Origin: Nymphaea colorata
Taxonomy: Eukaryota > Streptophyta > Magnoliopsida > Nymphaeales > Nymphaeaceae
Direction: 5' to 3'
NCBI RefSeq assembly: GCF_008831285.2
Contig: NC_045144.1
Location: 19,547,716-19,611,715 of the forward strand
Length of the DNA: 64,000 bases
Shown: positions 11,550-21,954 of the stretch, piece after piece
Layout of the letters: each line of letters starts with the position of its first letter
Position numbering within the stretch: the stretch's first letter is position 1
The notes under the pieces: generated by a model
What the model was told of the DNA's origin: nothing
Seen by the model: the letters and a program-made list of their open reading frames with translations, nothing else
Database searches by the model: none
Made by a program: the position numbers and the translations under genes

Positions 11550-12070
11550 TATCCGGCTTATCATATGTACATGTATTCAGATTCAAATACGACCCAGCAA
11601 AAGCTTATACCATCTTCAAAACTTACTTTCAGATTTTCAATACGAAATTGATCTGAATGCTCTGACTTTTATTTGATTATATTCAGATTCAAGTGCGAAC
11701 CAAGAAAAACTTATACCATCTTCAAATTTTATTTCAAAATTTTCAATGTGAAACTGATCTAATATTCTGACTTTTATTCGCACTTCGAAATCTAAATCCA
11801 ACTTTTAAATACACAACCAAACCCGAAATGCATTATGATATGTTAACAACTTGTTTTTCAGAATGTATGAATGTTGAATATGGTGATATTTACCTAAAAC
11901 TGAATCCAGTTCGAATTTCATGGGCAGAAATTTATTCAAAATAGAATCTGAATCCTAATCCAATTGGGCAGCATTTCATATATCAAATTAATCCGATTTC
12001 TCAATTGAATGTTTTTTTTAATATCATTTTTTTGAAGCAAGATTCGAATCCCATCCAATGACATCTCTAC
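11550..12070. repeat. GATTCAAAT/CTGAAT-rich dispersed repeat with internal duplication
   Basis: TATTCAGATTCAAATACGACC plus the following CAAAAGCTTATACCATCTTC recurs about 110 bp later as TATTCAGATTCAAGTGCGAACC plus AAAAACTTATACCATCTTC. The right end CCCATCCAATGACATCTCTA matches the ends of the family at 3148-3402. Confidence 0.4.
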
Positions 12071-12975
12071 CTCAATGGGTCCGACTTTTCATCATTTCAT
12101 CCTTCTCCAATCAAAAATGTCTTCAAAGTCACACTCCAACGTGAATTCTTGTCAGGAGATAGATCTATCGCAGTCGCATTCAAGAGTACAAATACAACAA
12201 TAATGCATCAAAATCATGCACCTCTTAGGCCCTCCAGTGCTACGAGACGTTTAAAAACTTGTGATTTCTATCAACTTGGAAGAAAAACGAGCCTCGCCTA
12301 CATAATCTACAGGATAAGGTTTGATAAATGCAGACAAGAATGATATTCAATTATAATAGTAACATCAAGTAATTAGGCAGCAAAATGGATTGGTAGAAAC
12401 AAGACAACAAAATGAGACAGAATCTTGTATTATAGCATACCACAAATTTGCAATTCAATTGACATAATATTGACATCATGAATAACGCTAGGCATGCCTT
12501 TAAGCCCTTACCAATGACCCAAGCTCGGCCCATTTAGTTATCTAGCCGGGTCCAACCATCAATTTTATGTCTGTCGAACGCTCGGTTCGATGTCTACCTA
12601 TATTTTGAAATGTTTAACATATCATATTTTAATATCTCGAAAATTTGTAAGGGAACCATTGACGACACACGAAGAGTTTCTAAAAACCGTCATTGCGATG
12701 CACCAAGTGTTTTTAAGTGAGCCGACTACCAGCATCATGATATATAATGGGAGGAAAACATTCATTATCAGACAGAACTAAAACAATCAAAAATTTCATC
12801 ATTTAAAACCAAGAATCCTGAAAGCTAAGAACAGCCAGCACCAACAATGATCTGAATCACCAAACAAGTTGCTGCAGTAAGTTTAGAACCATGGAAACAC
12901 TGAAAATACACATGTACAGGCAGCAACTTTGTAGAACGTACTTTTTTTACCATTTAAAACTAATATTGCTAGAAA
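12071..12975. other. Gene-poor stretch, no gene seen
   Basis: AT-rich DNA holding only short frames. No clear repeat ends were found. Confidence 0.35.
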
Positions 12976-13265
12976 AAGGAACAAACACCCCATGCAAGAT
13001 CAAACCAAGCAACTGGTTGTAATAAATTCATTACCATGCAAAGCAGTAAAATATGCAATTAAACTCAATTCTCAACTATTTCAGTATTTCTGCCACGAGA
13101 GAGAGAGAGAGAGAGACTGCTCAAAAGCCATGGCCAGTGATAATTGATCCGCCATGCCCAACCGTGAGAGAAAGAGATGAAGCCAAATTAGTCCTCCTAA
13201 TAAATGCAAAACAGTGAAAACATGCAATTAGACAACTGCTCAATTATATCTACCATTCAAGATCT

Positions 13266-13298
<33 letters not shown>

Positions 13299-13404
13299 TC
13301 AAACCAAACTAGTGGTTGTTTAAGTCCTTTAAAGTTAGCAATGGGAGTAAATTTCTCACATATTTCTACCATTCAAGATCTAAAGAGAGAGAGAGGGAGA
13401 GAGA
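12976..13404. repeat. Three diverged tandem units, each closed by a GA tract
   Basis: Units containing CAAACCAAnnAACTGGTTGT-like or AACTAGTGGTTGT text, ATGCAAAnCAGTnAAA and TCTACCATTCAAGATCTA end in GA tracts at 13,096-13,117, 13,266-13,299 and 13,384-13,404. They lie directly downstream, on the minus strand, of the MIR171 exon. Confidence 0.5.
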
Positions 13405-13409
13405 CTTAC

Positions 13410-13580
13410 CCTTATCGTATGACCTCTCGTGCGCCTTGTAGCTAGATAGACACTAATGATCGGAGCCACGTGATATTGGCACGGCTCAATCAGATCACGA
13501 GATCCAATTTTTCCGGCCTTTGATTGGAGACTTCTGGTCTGATTGAGCCATCCCAACATCACCTTGATGCCCCCATTAAT
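13410..13580 (-). ncRNA. MIR171: Primary-transcript exon carrying the MIR171 hairpin
   Basis: The minus strand folds into a long hairpin. The 3' arm at 13,472-13,492 begins TGATTGAGCCGTGCCAATAT, the conserved plant miR171 sequence. The 5' arm at 13,540-13,560 begins GATGTTGGGATGGCTCAATC and pairs with it apart from a few mismatches. Pairing extends beyond the miRNA duplex on both sides, and the loop is about 45 nt. miR171 is known to guide cleavage of HAM/SCL-type GRAS transcription factor mRNAs, which control meristem and shoot development; no such target is in this window. The hairpin is framed by a good acceptor (GGGGTTTCAG before 13,580) and a good donor (AAGG followed by GTAAGT after 13,410), which would make a 171-nt exon of a spliced primary transcript. 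The hairpin call is firm; the exon limits are inferred. Confidence 0.85.
13472..13492 (-). ncRNA. miR171: Mature miR171 (3' arm)
   Basis: The 21-nt sequence starts TGATTGAGCCGTGCCAATAT and ends in C. It matches the widely conserved angiosperm miR171 form. The complementary arm at 13,540-13,560 would give the star strand. Confidence 0.85.
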
Positions 13581-13619
13581 CTGAAACCCCAACGAAGAAG
13601 GTCAGAAAAAGATCGATGA

Positions 13620-14380
13620 AGCGTTTCGATGATCGAGAGAAACAGTTGTTGCCACTGCTATAGAAATAGAGCAAGCAGAAAAGGGATTGGTTGGCACGTC
13701 CAAATCTTCCTTCAACAACGGAAAGATCCCAATAATTGCATGTTCCCTTTCTTTCATGAACACCAACTTAGAGCCAAGAATGACAAAAGCATTTTAATTT
13801 CATTTTTGGGTTGTAGTGGTTGGTGAGAAATGATACTTTTTCCTTTGCTTGAATCTTGGCATATTTTATTTCAGCTTAGCTCTTAGTTGGAGCAGACAAG
13901 ACATAGAGTCTCTCCTAGAAATAGTTACATCAGCACAACCCTAGTTGTTCCCTCTCTTGTTTATGCAGTATGCAATATCTGAGTTGAAAGATGTATCGTA
14001 GGTTCATGTAGACTTTGAAGAAAACCACAACCTTGGAAGCATAAGAGTATGGCCATGGAGGATTTTATGCCGAGGCGGTTTCCCTTAAACGAACATTATT
14101 AAAAAAAAAAAGTAACAGCGCGAACCCGTTACATGTACAACCCTATGCATGCACAGGGACGAACCTATAAACAAGCAGGCAAGAATCTTATGAGAGTTGG
14201 TCATGACTTCAAGACATTTTTTGAAAAAATTTGAACCATGATGGCCCATATGTCAGCCCAACTTGTCTCATTCCACCCACTTTTTTAGGTTTAACGTTGT
14301 CACAGATCTTCTTTTTGATCCGCATTGGATGAAAATCAAAATCACCGCCCATCTCACCTTTCTCTTCGATATGTCTCTAG
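13620..14380. other. Upstream region of the MIR171 transcript, no protein gene seen
   Basis: No convincing ORF is present. If the MIR171 transcript runs on the minus strand its promoter and any 5' exon should lie here. I saw no clear minus-strand TATA box. Confidence 0.3.
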
Positions 14381-14383
14381 ATG

Positions 14384-14540
14384 TAGGGGCGGAGCCAAGG
14401 TAGAGTCTACTTGGGCCTTAGGCCCACCTCAAAAGATTTTTTTTTTTAAAATTTATATGTTAATTGTAGAAAATTTCAGTTGTTCGAAAATTTAGAAACT
14501 TTAATTTGGCTCTAATTATGAAAAATTTCTGACTCTGCCC
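14384..14540. repeat. MITE copy (GGCGGAGCCA...GACTCTGCCC)
   Basis: The left end AGGGGCGGAGCCAAGG and the right end AAATTTCTGACTCTGCCC are inverted relatives of each other and of the family ends at 1995-2171. Confidence 0.55.
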
Positions 14541-15773
14541 TTGACTAAAAGCCCATTTTAGTTGGATTTGTTGGTGTATTCTCATCAATACACTGCTAAG
14601 TGTGATTATTATTTGTTTTAAAAAAGTTTTAAATATAATTATTAGCAAAAGAGTTTTACTATATTGTCTCATCATTCTGAGTCATGTGACTTTTTAAATA
14701 AAGAAATCCTTTGGGCTTATATTTGTTTGAGAATTTTACAAAAGTCGACATAACGTTTGAGCCAAATAACAAGTAGGCCCTCAACCATTCAAATACCACA
14801 AATAAGCACTTAAGTTTTTCAGGAAACTCACAAACAGCCCTTTTGCATGAAGAAATATTAAAATATAAGATTAATTTAAAAATATAATCCTTTAAATTTA
14901 AAATAAAATTTTTAAAGAATACAAAAAAGAAACCTATGCAGCAAGGGGCATCGACTTATAATTTAAGATCGTTTCTTAAGCAATTGGGAACCAAGATGTT
15001 TAGTTTTTGTTTTGTTTGCCTCGGAAGTTTATCAGAAAACCAGATCTAAGCGTAGGATAAACCAGAAACCTGCCTGAAAATTGTGCAACGGCGATTCCAA
15101 AGCAAAAGGCTCAAGACTTTCTGTCGGTTTTTAACTCATACTCGAAGAGTCTTAGAACGGTTTACAAGATTCAGAAACGAGTTTTAGCAAAAAAATGTTG
15201 AGAAATCAACTGGGTTTTCATCAAAATCTTTGCTTTTTCTTGAATGTGGGTTTCCAACTTGATTAAATAGGTGCTTTTTCTTGAAGACATTTTAGGATTA
15301 GGTTTGGAATGATGTTAATCAATAATTGATTAAAAAACAACAATTGATTAGATTTTGGGGCAAAACCGAACACTGTTACCACCATTTTGATTTTCCTCAA
15401 GATCCAGGAAAAAACTTGAAATTTCTAACATTAAATCGATCAATTCTTGGTTGGTTTATCTCTGTTTAGGTATGATCTCTAGTATTTTAGAACCAAGTTT
15501 CTTGAGTGTTGAGTTGATTTTGTCCAGAAATTTCTTTTTCTACAATCTCTTCGTCTACCCATTCTATGGACAGCAAGGCACATCTCTCACATGACAGCGT
15601 TCTCAACCTTTTTCCTCCGACATCTCTTGCCCGGTGCGATGTTCCCCATTTGGCAGAGTCGATGCTCCATCTCCACCAGCAGACATCATGATTTTTTATT
15701 TATTTCATTTTGATGTTTCTGAAAATTAATGTCGACATTGAAGGGTAAATTTATAATTTAGGCATATAATTTA

Positions 15774-16171
15774 ATCATAGTCATAGTCATAGAAAACTTG
15801 TTTTTTTCGAAAAAAATGGGAGAAAAACGCTATAAATTAACTGGTCTTTTAAAAGTAAAAAAAACGCGTTTTTGAAAAAAAAAACATTAAATACGAAAAA
15901 ATCTCGTTTTTTCATTTTTTTTATTTTTTTAATGTCAAACAGTTTTTTTGCATTTTTTATTTTTTATTTATTGCAAATCTAATTATCTTTTGATGTCTGT
16001 GTTATTAGTTTCTTACTTATTTTACTTTTTAGTTATTTTTAGTTTTTTAAAAATTTTAAACATTTACATTATTTTTTCCTTTTTTCCGTTTTTTTTTTAA
16101 GTTCATCGTATTATACTCTACAAAAACATCACTATTTAAAACCTCGAAGACGTTATTTATGACTATGATTT
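15774..16171. repeat. AT-rich MITE, copy C of the GTATAATAC family
   Basis: ATAGTCATAGAAAAC at the left is mirrored by GTTATTTATGACTAT at the right. The core carries GATGTCTGTGTTATTAGTTT and CGTATTATACTCTACAAAAA as in copy A. The subterminal CCTCGAAGACGTTATTTATG matches copy D in reverse. Confidence 0.6.
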
Positions 16172-16568
16172 TAATATTTCTTTCATAAATGAAGCTTTTT
16201 GTGAGTTTTATGAAAATGTTGAGGGCTTATTTGTGGTAGTTCAAAGGTTGAGGGTCTATTGGTTATGGGTCTAAGGGTGGATGTTCCTTTGTAAATTTTG
16301 GGCAGGGTTAGGTATATATCTTCAAGTGATCCGGAAGCTAATCTCACCGCTCGAGTAAAGACCAAAGTTTTCATCTTTCTTTCTAAACTAAGGTCCAAGA
16401 CTGCTTTCGGTGTTTTGGGGCAACCTTCCTTTTATGCTTCAACTTACATATTGGTGTATCTATTTCACAACACAAAAAATTGAAACCACATAATTTTAAA
16501 ATGAAGACTGGCTGCCTATTATTCTTCACTCTGTTCATTGTGTCAACATCTTAGAATGGTCACTTTTA

Positions 16569-16814
16569 GGCTTCATTTGATACCCAAGAAAAATACTTTG
16601 CAACATGGATTTTTTTTTTCAACTTTTTAAGGTTTTTCCTTATAGCGTCAAACATAAGTAATTTTACCCTGCTTTTTTCCATTGAAATCAGAAAAGCTTT
16701 CACCTCAAAAAAGTCCGACTTCTCTAGGTCCGATTTTTTTCCACAAAAAATTCTTTCTTTTCGTACATTGATAATTTTACCATGCAAAAAACTTCTTGTA
16801 CATCAAACGGGGCC
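16569..16814. repeat. PIF/Harbinger-type MITE with TTA target duplication
   Basis: The left terminus GGCTTCATTTGATACCCAAG and the right terminus CATCAAACGGGGCC are inverted repeats. The element is flanked by TTA at 16,566-16,568 and 16,815-16,817, as expected for PIF/Harbinger insertion. A related element sits at 34,430-34,632. Confidence 0.65.
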
Positions 16815-17457
16815 TTAAAAGACAAAAAAATGAAAGGAAAAACAAATATTTTTTTCAAAAGGACAGAAATACTCACTGAAGGGTTGAACACCCGGATCAT
16901 GGGTCATATCCTTCCAACTGGCTGATGTTGGCCAACTGCTTTTTTTGGGCAAACATATAAATATTGCTTGAAAGCAAGTTAAACGAGACCACAAGTTGCA
17001 CAATGATTTTAATTTTTTTACAACCGATATTATTTTCTCGTAGAACATTACGTAAATATTTTTATGCCCTGTGGCTTCTTAAAAAGTTGTAATTTGATTC
17101 TACGAACAGGTTATCTAAGACAAGTTATATTGGATAACTTATCCCTGTAGCCCAAGGCCGTCTATGCCAGACGGTACAACTGAAGAAAGTGAAACCTCAT
17201 ACGCCGACTTTCTCCAATCAATTTTAAGGTAAAAAGATGAAAGAAAGTATTGAGTTTCTTCGTCGGAGTTTTATCCAATTACCAAGAGAGACATGTTTCT
17301 ACGATTGAAGATGTCACCTTTTGTTTTCACTGAGGTGCAAAAACTCCTTAATTAAAAGATGGGTTATATTTTGAACAGGGAAAAATTTTTCTTGCTTCCT
17401 AACACGCCCCAATCAAAGAGCTTCTATGTTCAAGTTCAAGGTATGCATTTAGAGAGA

Positions 17458-17458
<1 letters not shown>

Positions 17459-17522
<64 letters not shown>

Positions 17523-17539
17523 GAGAGAGAGAGAGAGAA
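17459..17539. repeat. Compound microsatellite (AT)n(GA)n
   Basis: About 60 bp of AT with one TG interruption is followed by about 20 bp of GA. Confidence 0.93.
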
Positions 17540-17851
17540 ATTAATCTGGCGCTTAAGACAGGAATAAAATACAATTATCTTAATATATTTATCATAACTA
17601 GGGTATAAAACATGTTTTGATTCAAGTTGTTTATTTATGAAAAATATGGATCTTTTTATTAGCAAAATGTTTATACTATGGGGGCCATTCAATTTTTTTT
17701 TATTATAAAACACTATTAAAGTCTAACAAAGAATCAACATAATACATGTTTTGTATCGATCATATCAATAAGGTTAGATTGTTAAAAAAACATTGTAATC
17801 ATCAAAATCATGGGTCTAGTTTTTAGGTGTCTGATTTCTACCAATCTCTCT

Positions 17852-17856
<5 letters not shown>

Positions 17857-17931
<75 letters not shown>
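17857..17931. repeat. (AT)n microsatellite
   Basis: About 74 bp of uninterrupted AT, preceded by a short CT tract. Confidence 0.95.
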
Positions 17932-17932
<1 letters not shown>

Positions 17933-17939
17933 TTGAAAA

Positions 17940-19550
17940 AGGTACGAGCTTTTTATCTTATGGAAAGGGATGTCCTCCAAACTCATGATGTTCCAAGGAC
18001 TTGGTTGCGTAGGAAGGTGGGCTTTATTATAATAATAATAATATCAGCGATAATGTTATTAATGAAATTAGTATTATTATTATTTGCATGAGATACCATA
18101 TGTCCACTTGCTTCCACACATGCCAGACATAAAGATCCTTCTTGAAAGCAACTCATGCCTAAACGTTTTTTTGTTTTAAATTAAAATTCTAGTAAATTAA
18201 TGGACCATAGGATGTAAAAGAATGCGTCATGTTAAAATACCTAATCCCCATAAAATATAGAATTAGGTGAAGTGGAGCATAACATGTCATTTTCTAATTG
18301 AATCAATGGCAATTCGATTCCCTTCATTCTTTTAAGATCCACCTAACAATATGGGGCACCCAGTGTTATAGATACTATTTACAATTTTTATTCTTTATAT
18401 ACTTTAAAGTTTTTTTTTTTTGTTTTTAATTAATCACATCTATTTATCATGGGATTGCAAAAATAAAAATAATAACATGTTTGCATATCTCAAAAGGATT
18501 CAGTTGAATCACTGAATTGGCAGCTTTTGTCAATATTTTTCATGTCTTGCGAAATCAAGTAGAAGCAAAGAAAACATACATATTATCTTGTTAATCATTT
18601 TATAGGAAAACATCAGATATTATGCCATCAAATGCATATTGTGATTACCTAATGGCCAGTTCAATTCCCATGGTCATTATGCTCCCGAGTCAATGAGGTT
18701 GGATGAGGTATGAAAGTGGATCAAGGTATACTGTCTCCTCCACTTCAAATCCCAACGTAGCCCTGGACCCGAAGATGGATGTTGGGTTCGTTCAGCCTTT
18801 CTCTGGGTGGTGGGTTTCCATACCTTTCACCCAAGGGATGACATATACAACCTCTTAATTGATGTGTTTGTTGTGCCAACTAGCTTTCAACCATTGAATC
18901 GTAGAGACGTGTGGCTGATCAGCCTTTAAAAAAAAAAAAAAAAAAAATCATTTTTTAATTATTTTTTCTATCCTTCAATAAAAACACCCAACTTACTCAT
19001 TCTTCTTAATTTGATAGCAGCATATAAGCGACATTCCTCATTTATTTAAGGATTAATGATGTGTAGTCAGTTCCTTAACCGTGTAAAACTTCAAAATCAA
19101 GCGTTTTTAACCTCATGAATCTTTAACATGCAGAACTCTCTCTCTCGCGCGCTCTCTCTCTCTCTCTTTCTCTCGTTTTAATAGTTTGCAAGATCTTAAT
19201 TTCTTTGGGTGCGAACTGGCATAGTTTATACTCTATATTCATATGTTAACACCTCGAAATTTATAAATTTAGATCATATGAAATGTAGGACAACCGGTTG
19301 GGTAAGGTAGCACGTTACACATCCTCTTTAGTCATAATCTTCATTGGCATATGGTTTATAAATGTATATTTACGCGACCCTAAACCATAGTTTTAGTCAA
19401 ATTTGTCGCTGGTGTGGTCGGTGTTGTGGGGCAAGCCCTCCGCCATCATACAAATAGTTGGCACTGGAATCCTAGATAGACACTAATCTCTTCCACAAAC
19501 AAAAGCAAGCATATACTTAAGGGTCCTGCCCTCTAACAATAATATTATTA
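17940..19550. other. Gene-poor stretch, no gene seen
   Basis: AT-rich DNA with a poly(A) run at 18,928-18,947 and a CT-rich run at 19,137-19,175. No coding or element structure was recognised. Confidence 0.35.
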
Positions 19551-19551
19551 A

Positions 19552-19720
19552 GAGGTCATTTGGCAGCAAGGACACTTTGTGAATGTTTCATAAAGTTGCC
19601 TTAAAAATGTGGTCAAATTCATGAAACATTAGTTCTATTATTTCATGAATTTGCGGCAAAAATATAAAACACTCATAGAGTGTTAGTGTTCCTGCTATCA
19701 GACAATCTTTAAAAATATGA
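19552..19720. repeat. Degraded Tourist-like MITE
   Basis: The text GAGGTCATTTGGCAGCAAGG at the left and GTTCCTGCTATCAGACAATC at the right correspond to the termini of the element at 36,820-36,983. The internal GTGAATGTTTCATAAAG-type words are also shared. Confidence 0.5.
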
Positions 19721-20310
19721 TTAAATGTAACCATTAGTGAAAGAAAGGTTTTCACCGTTGTCGATGCTACGAGAACAAAGGTTTGCACAATCAACAAGCA
19801 AAAGCAAGCATAGTCTGTAGGGGGCAATGGTTCTAGCGGTGAATGCTTGTTGATATGATGAGAATCAACTCTGAATCACATAATCCAGCGCAAACAATGA
19901 AAGTGTCACTATGTGATGATTTGGAATCTATTTTGTCATCAAAAGCACGCCTAGAGGGATGATTCTTATGCAGTCAACCGGGTAGATAACATGATTGAGC
20001 ACAAACTTTTGAGCCTGAGAAGAAGATGAAAGGTATTGAGATGATTCATCACGTTGTACATGAGCATGCTAAGTCGCGTTGTCTCCGAGCCAGCGGTATT
20101 GCATGGCCAAGCAGCACGCCATTATTGATTGATATATAAGACAATGATCCAGATGAGACAAAACAAACAAGGGAAAAGGAAAGGGTAGTTTCTCTCTCTC
20201 TCTCTCTCTCAGAAAAGCTTGTCAATCTCTCTCTCTCTCTCTCACATATCATTAGGGTTCAAGCAATGCTTTGACTATAAGGACAAAGAGACGTATTAGT
20301 GTTTCTCATT

Positions 20311-20586
20311 ATGAGTTCCACTACATGGGAAAGCACATCAAGTGCAGACGCCAATGAAAAGGAGACTGATAAACCAGAAAGTGACTGCGAAGACCACGAT
20401 GACGACACAGCATCAAGAGGCTCATCATGTTTGGACAAGAACGACGTGTGGACAGGACACGAAACTGTACAAGCAGGACAAGCTTCTTATTACGGCGACC
20501 AGACCACGAAGCTCAAATTCAACGGCTCCATAGATGGGACCCCCCGCCCGCACTCAATCTATCTTATCACTTGTCTCATGCAATAA
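20311..20586 (+). CDS. Weak acidic ORF, unrecognised
   Basis: An ATG opens 91 codons beginning MSSTTWESTSSADANEKETD, with an acidic Ser-rich run (ESDCEDHDDDTASRGSS). The first 45 residues have a composition typical of real disordered protein and are faintly like plant SOFL (SOB FIVE-LIKE) motifs. The tail turns into ordinary intergenic translation. CT microsatellites precede it. It may be a gene relic or chance. Confidence 0.18.
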   Translation: MSSTTWESTSSADANEKETDKPESDCEDHDDDTASRGSSCLDKNDVWTGHETVQAGQASYYGDQTTKLKFNGSIDGTPRPHSIYLITCLMQ

Positions 20587-21954
20587 TTGTTGTCCATAAT
20601 CAAAACCATCGATCGCTATCACTTCTTATTCAGCAAATAGCATGTGATGCTCGCTGTTCTGCATGTTACCAACATGGAAATGAGCGTAAAAAATTGACCA
20701 GAATAGTCTGTTAATGGGCGTTATCAGACTTCTTAGTAACAAGATCCGTTGATCAGGGTTTTCGTTTCCACAGACAAGAAAGAATAAGTGGGTGCTACTA
20801 AATTCCATGTCGCTTTCGATCTTAAGGCATGGTCCATTTTCAAAGAAAAAAAAAAGTCGGGCATATACTAGTTTGCCGCATCAAGAATCCCTCAAATCGT
20901 AGGCGTTCAACCAGTGGCCCGCCATCGAACTGCTGCACCACTAGCAGATCATCAGGTTTTCAAAAAACAATTTTCTAAGTCAGTGGCAGTTGAAAATTCT
21001 TGCCGACACACCAGGCCGCAGTCAGGCAAGACCACCAGCTTGGGAAGTAAGCAAACTTTTAATAGGTGGTGAAAAGTACTTTACAACATTGCAGACGAAG
21101 GTCCCATGTCAATGGGAAAGTACAGCATGGACCAGACATCAACCACATGTTCATCAATGTAAAAGCTATTCAAATTCCAAGAGGTAAAAGGGAAGTATCC
21201 ACTCCATTACAGAATTTTCTTCTACTTTGAGAATCCTCAAACTTCACAGCTAAACCCTTGCCGACTGTAAAGGATCTACCCAACTGTAGCTCGAACTGAT
21301 ATTAGATTCAAAAGATTTAATCTGACCAGGCTATCCGCAAATTCAAAGCTTATGTTATCTGCTTAGATGTATGGCAGAAGACAGCTCTACTTGAAAACAT
21401 TGAGAACCACCACGGCGATGAATACACCCACATTTTCTTTAGAGCCCCAAATGCAATAATGTGGTTCACTATCATTTGATGCATGCCACCTTAGCTCTAG
21501 CAAATTACTCCCGGTTAGGATTGGAAATAATGGCTACCATAGAATTATAACTCTACTATCCAGTGTCCTAACTTTGGTATCACAGATAGACATGTATGAA
21601 CTCTAAACAGCAGCTGATTCTCACATTTCAGAAGAAACATGAGCCCTGAATTCCAAGGCCATCATTACATTAAGCAAAGATTGTAATGGAGCTCAACGCC
21701 ATAAGCCACAAACCGAGAGAAGCCTAACTCAAAATATAACCAAAAGCAAAGGCATGCAAAAAGTAACAGGTTAAATTCAGATCAAAGGCAAGTAAGAAGA
21801 AAATCATTATCCATAGACAAACCAAAGGTTTCAAAAAAACAGAAGGCATCAGCAGAATAAAGAATTTGATGATAACAAAATCAGAAACATTACAAAATCC
21901 AGCAAGAATAAGAAAGGTTCAGATGGAAGGCATTTGCCATGCTTGCATGTCAGC

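Noticed and set aside
13380-13592. 70-codon minus-strand frame over the MIR171 hairpin
   Set aside because: The conserved signal here is the RNA hairpin. The frame crosses the predicted donor site and shows no protein motif.
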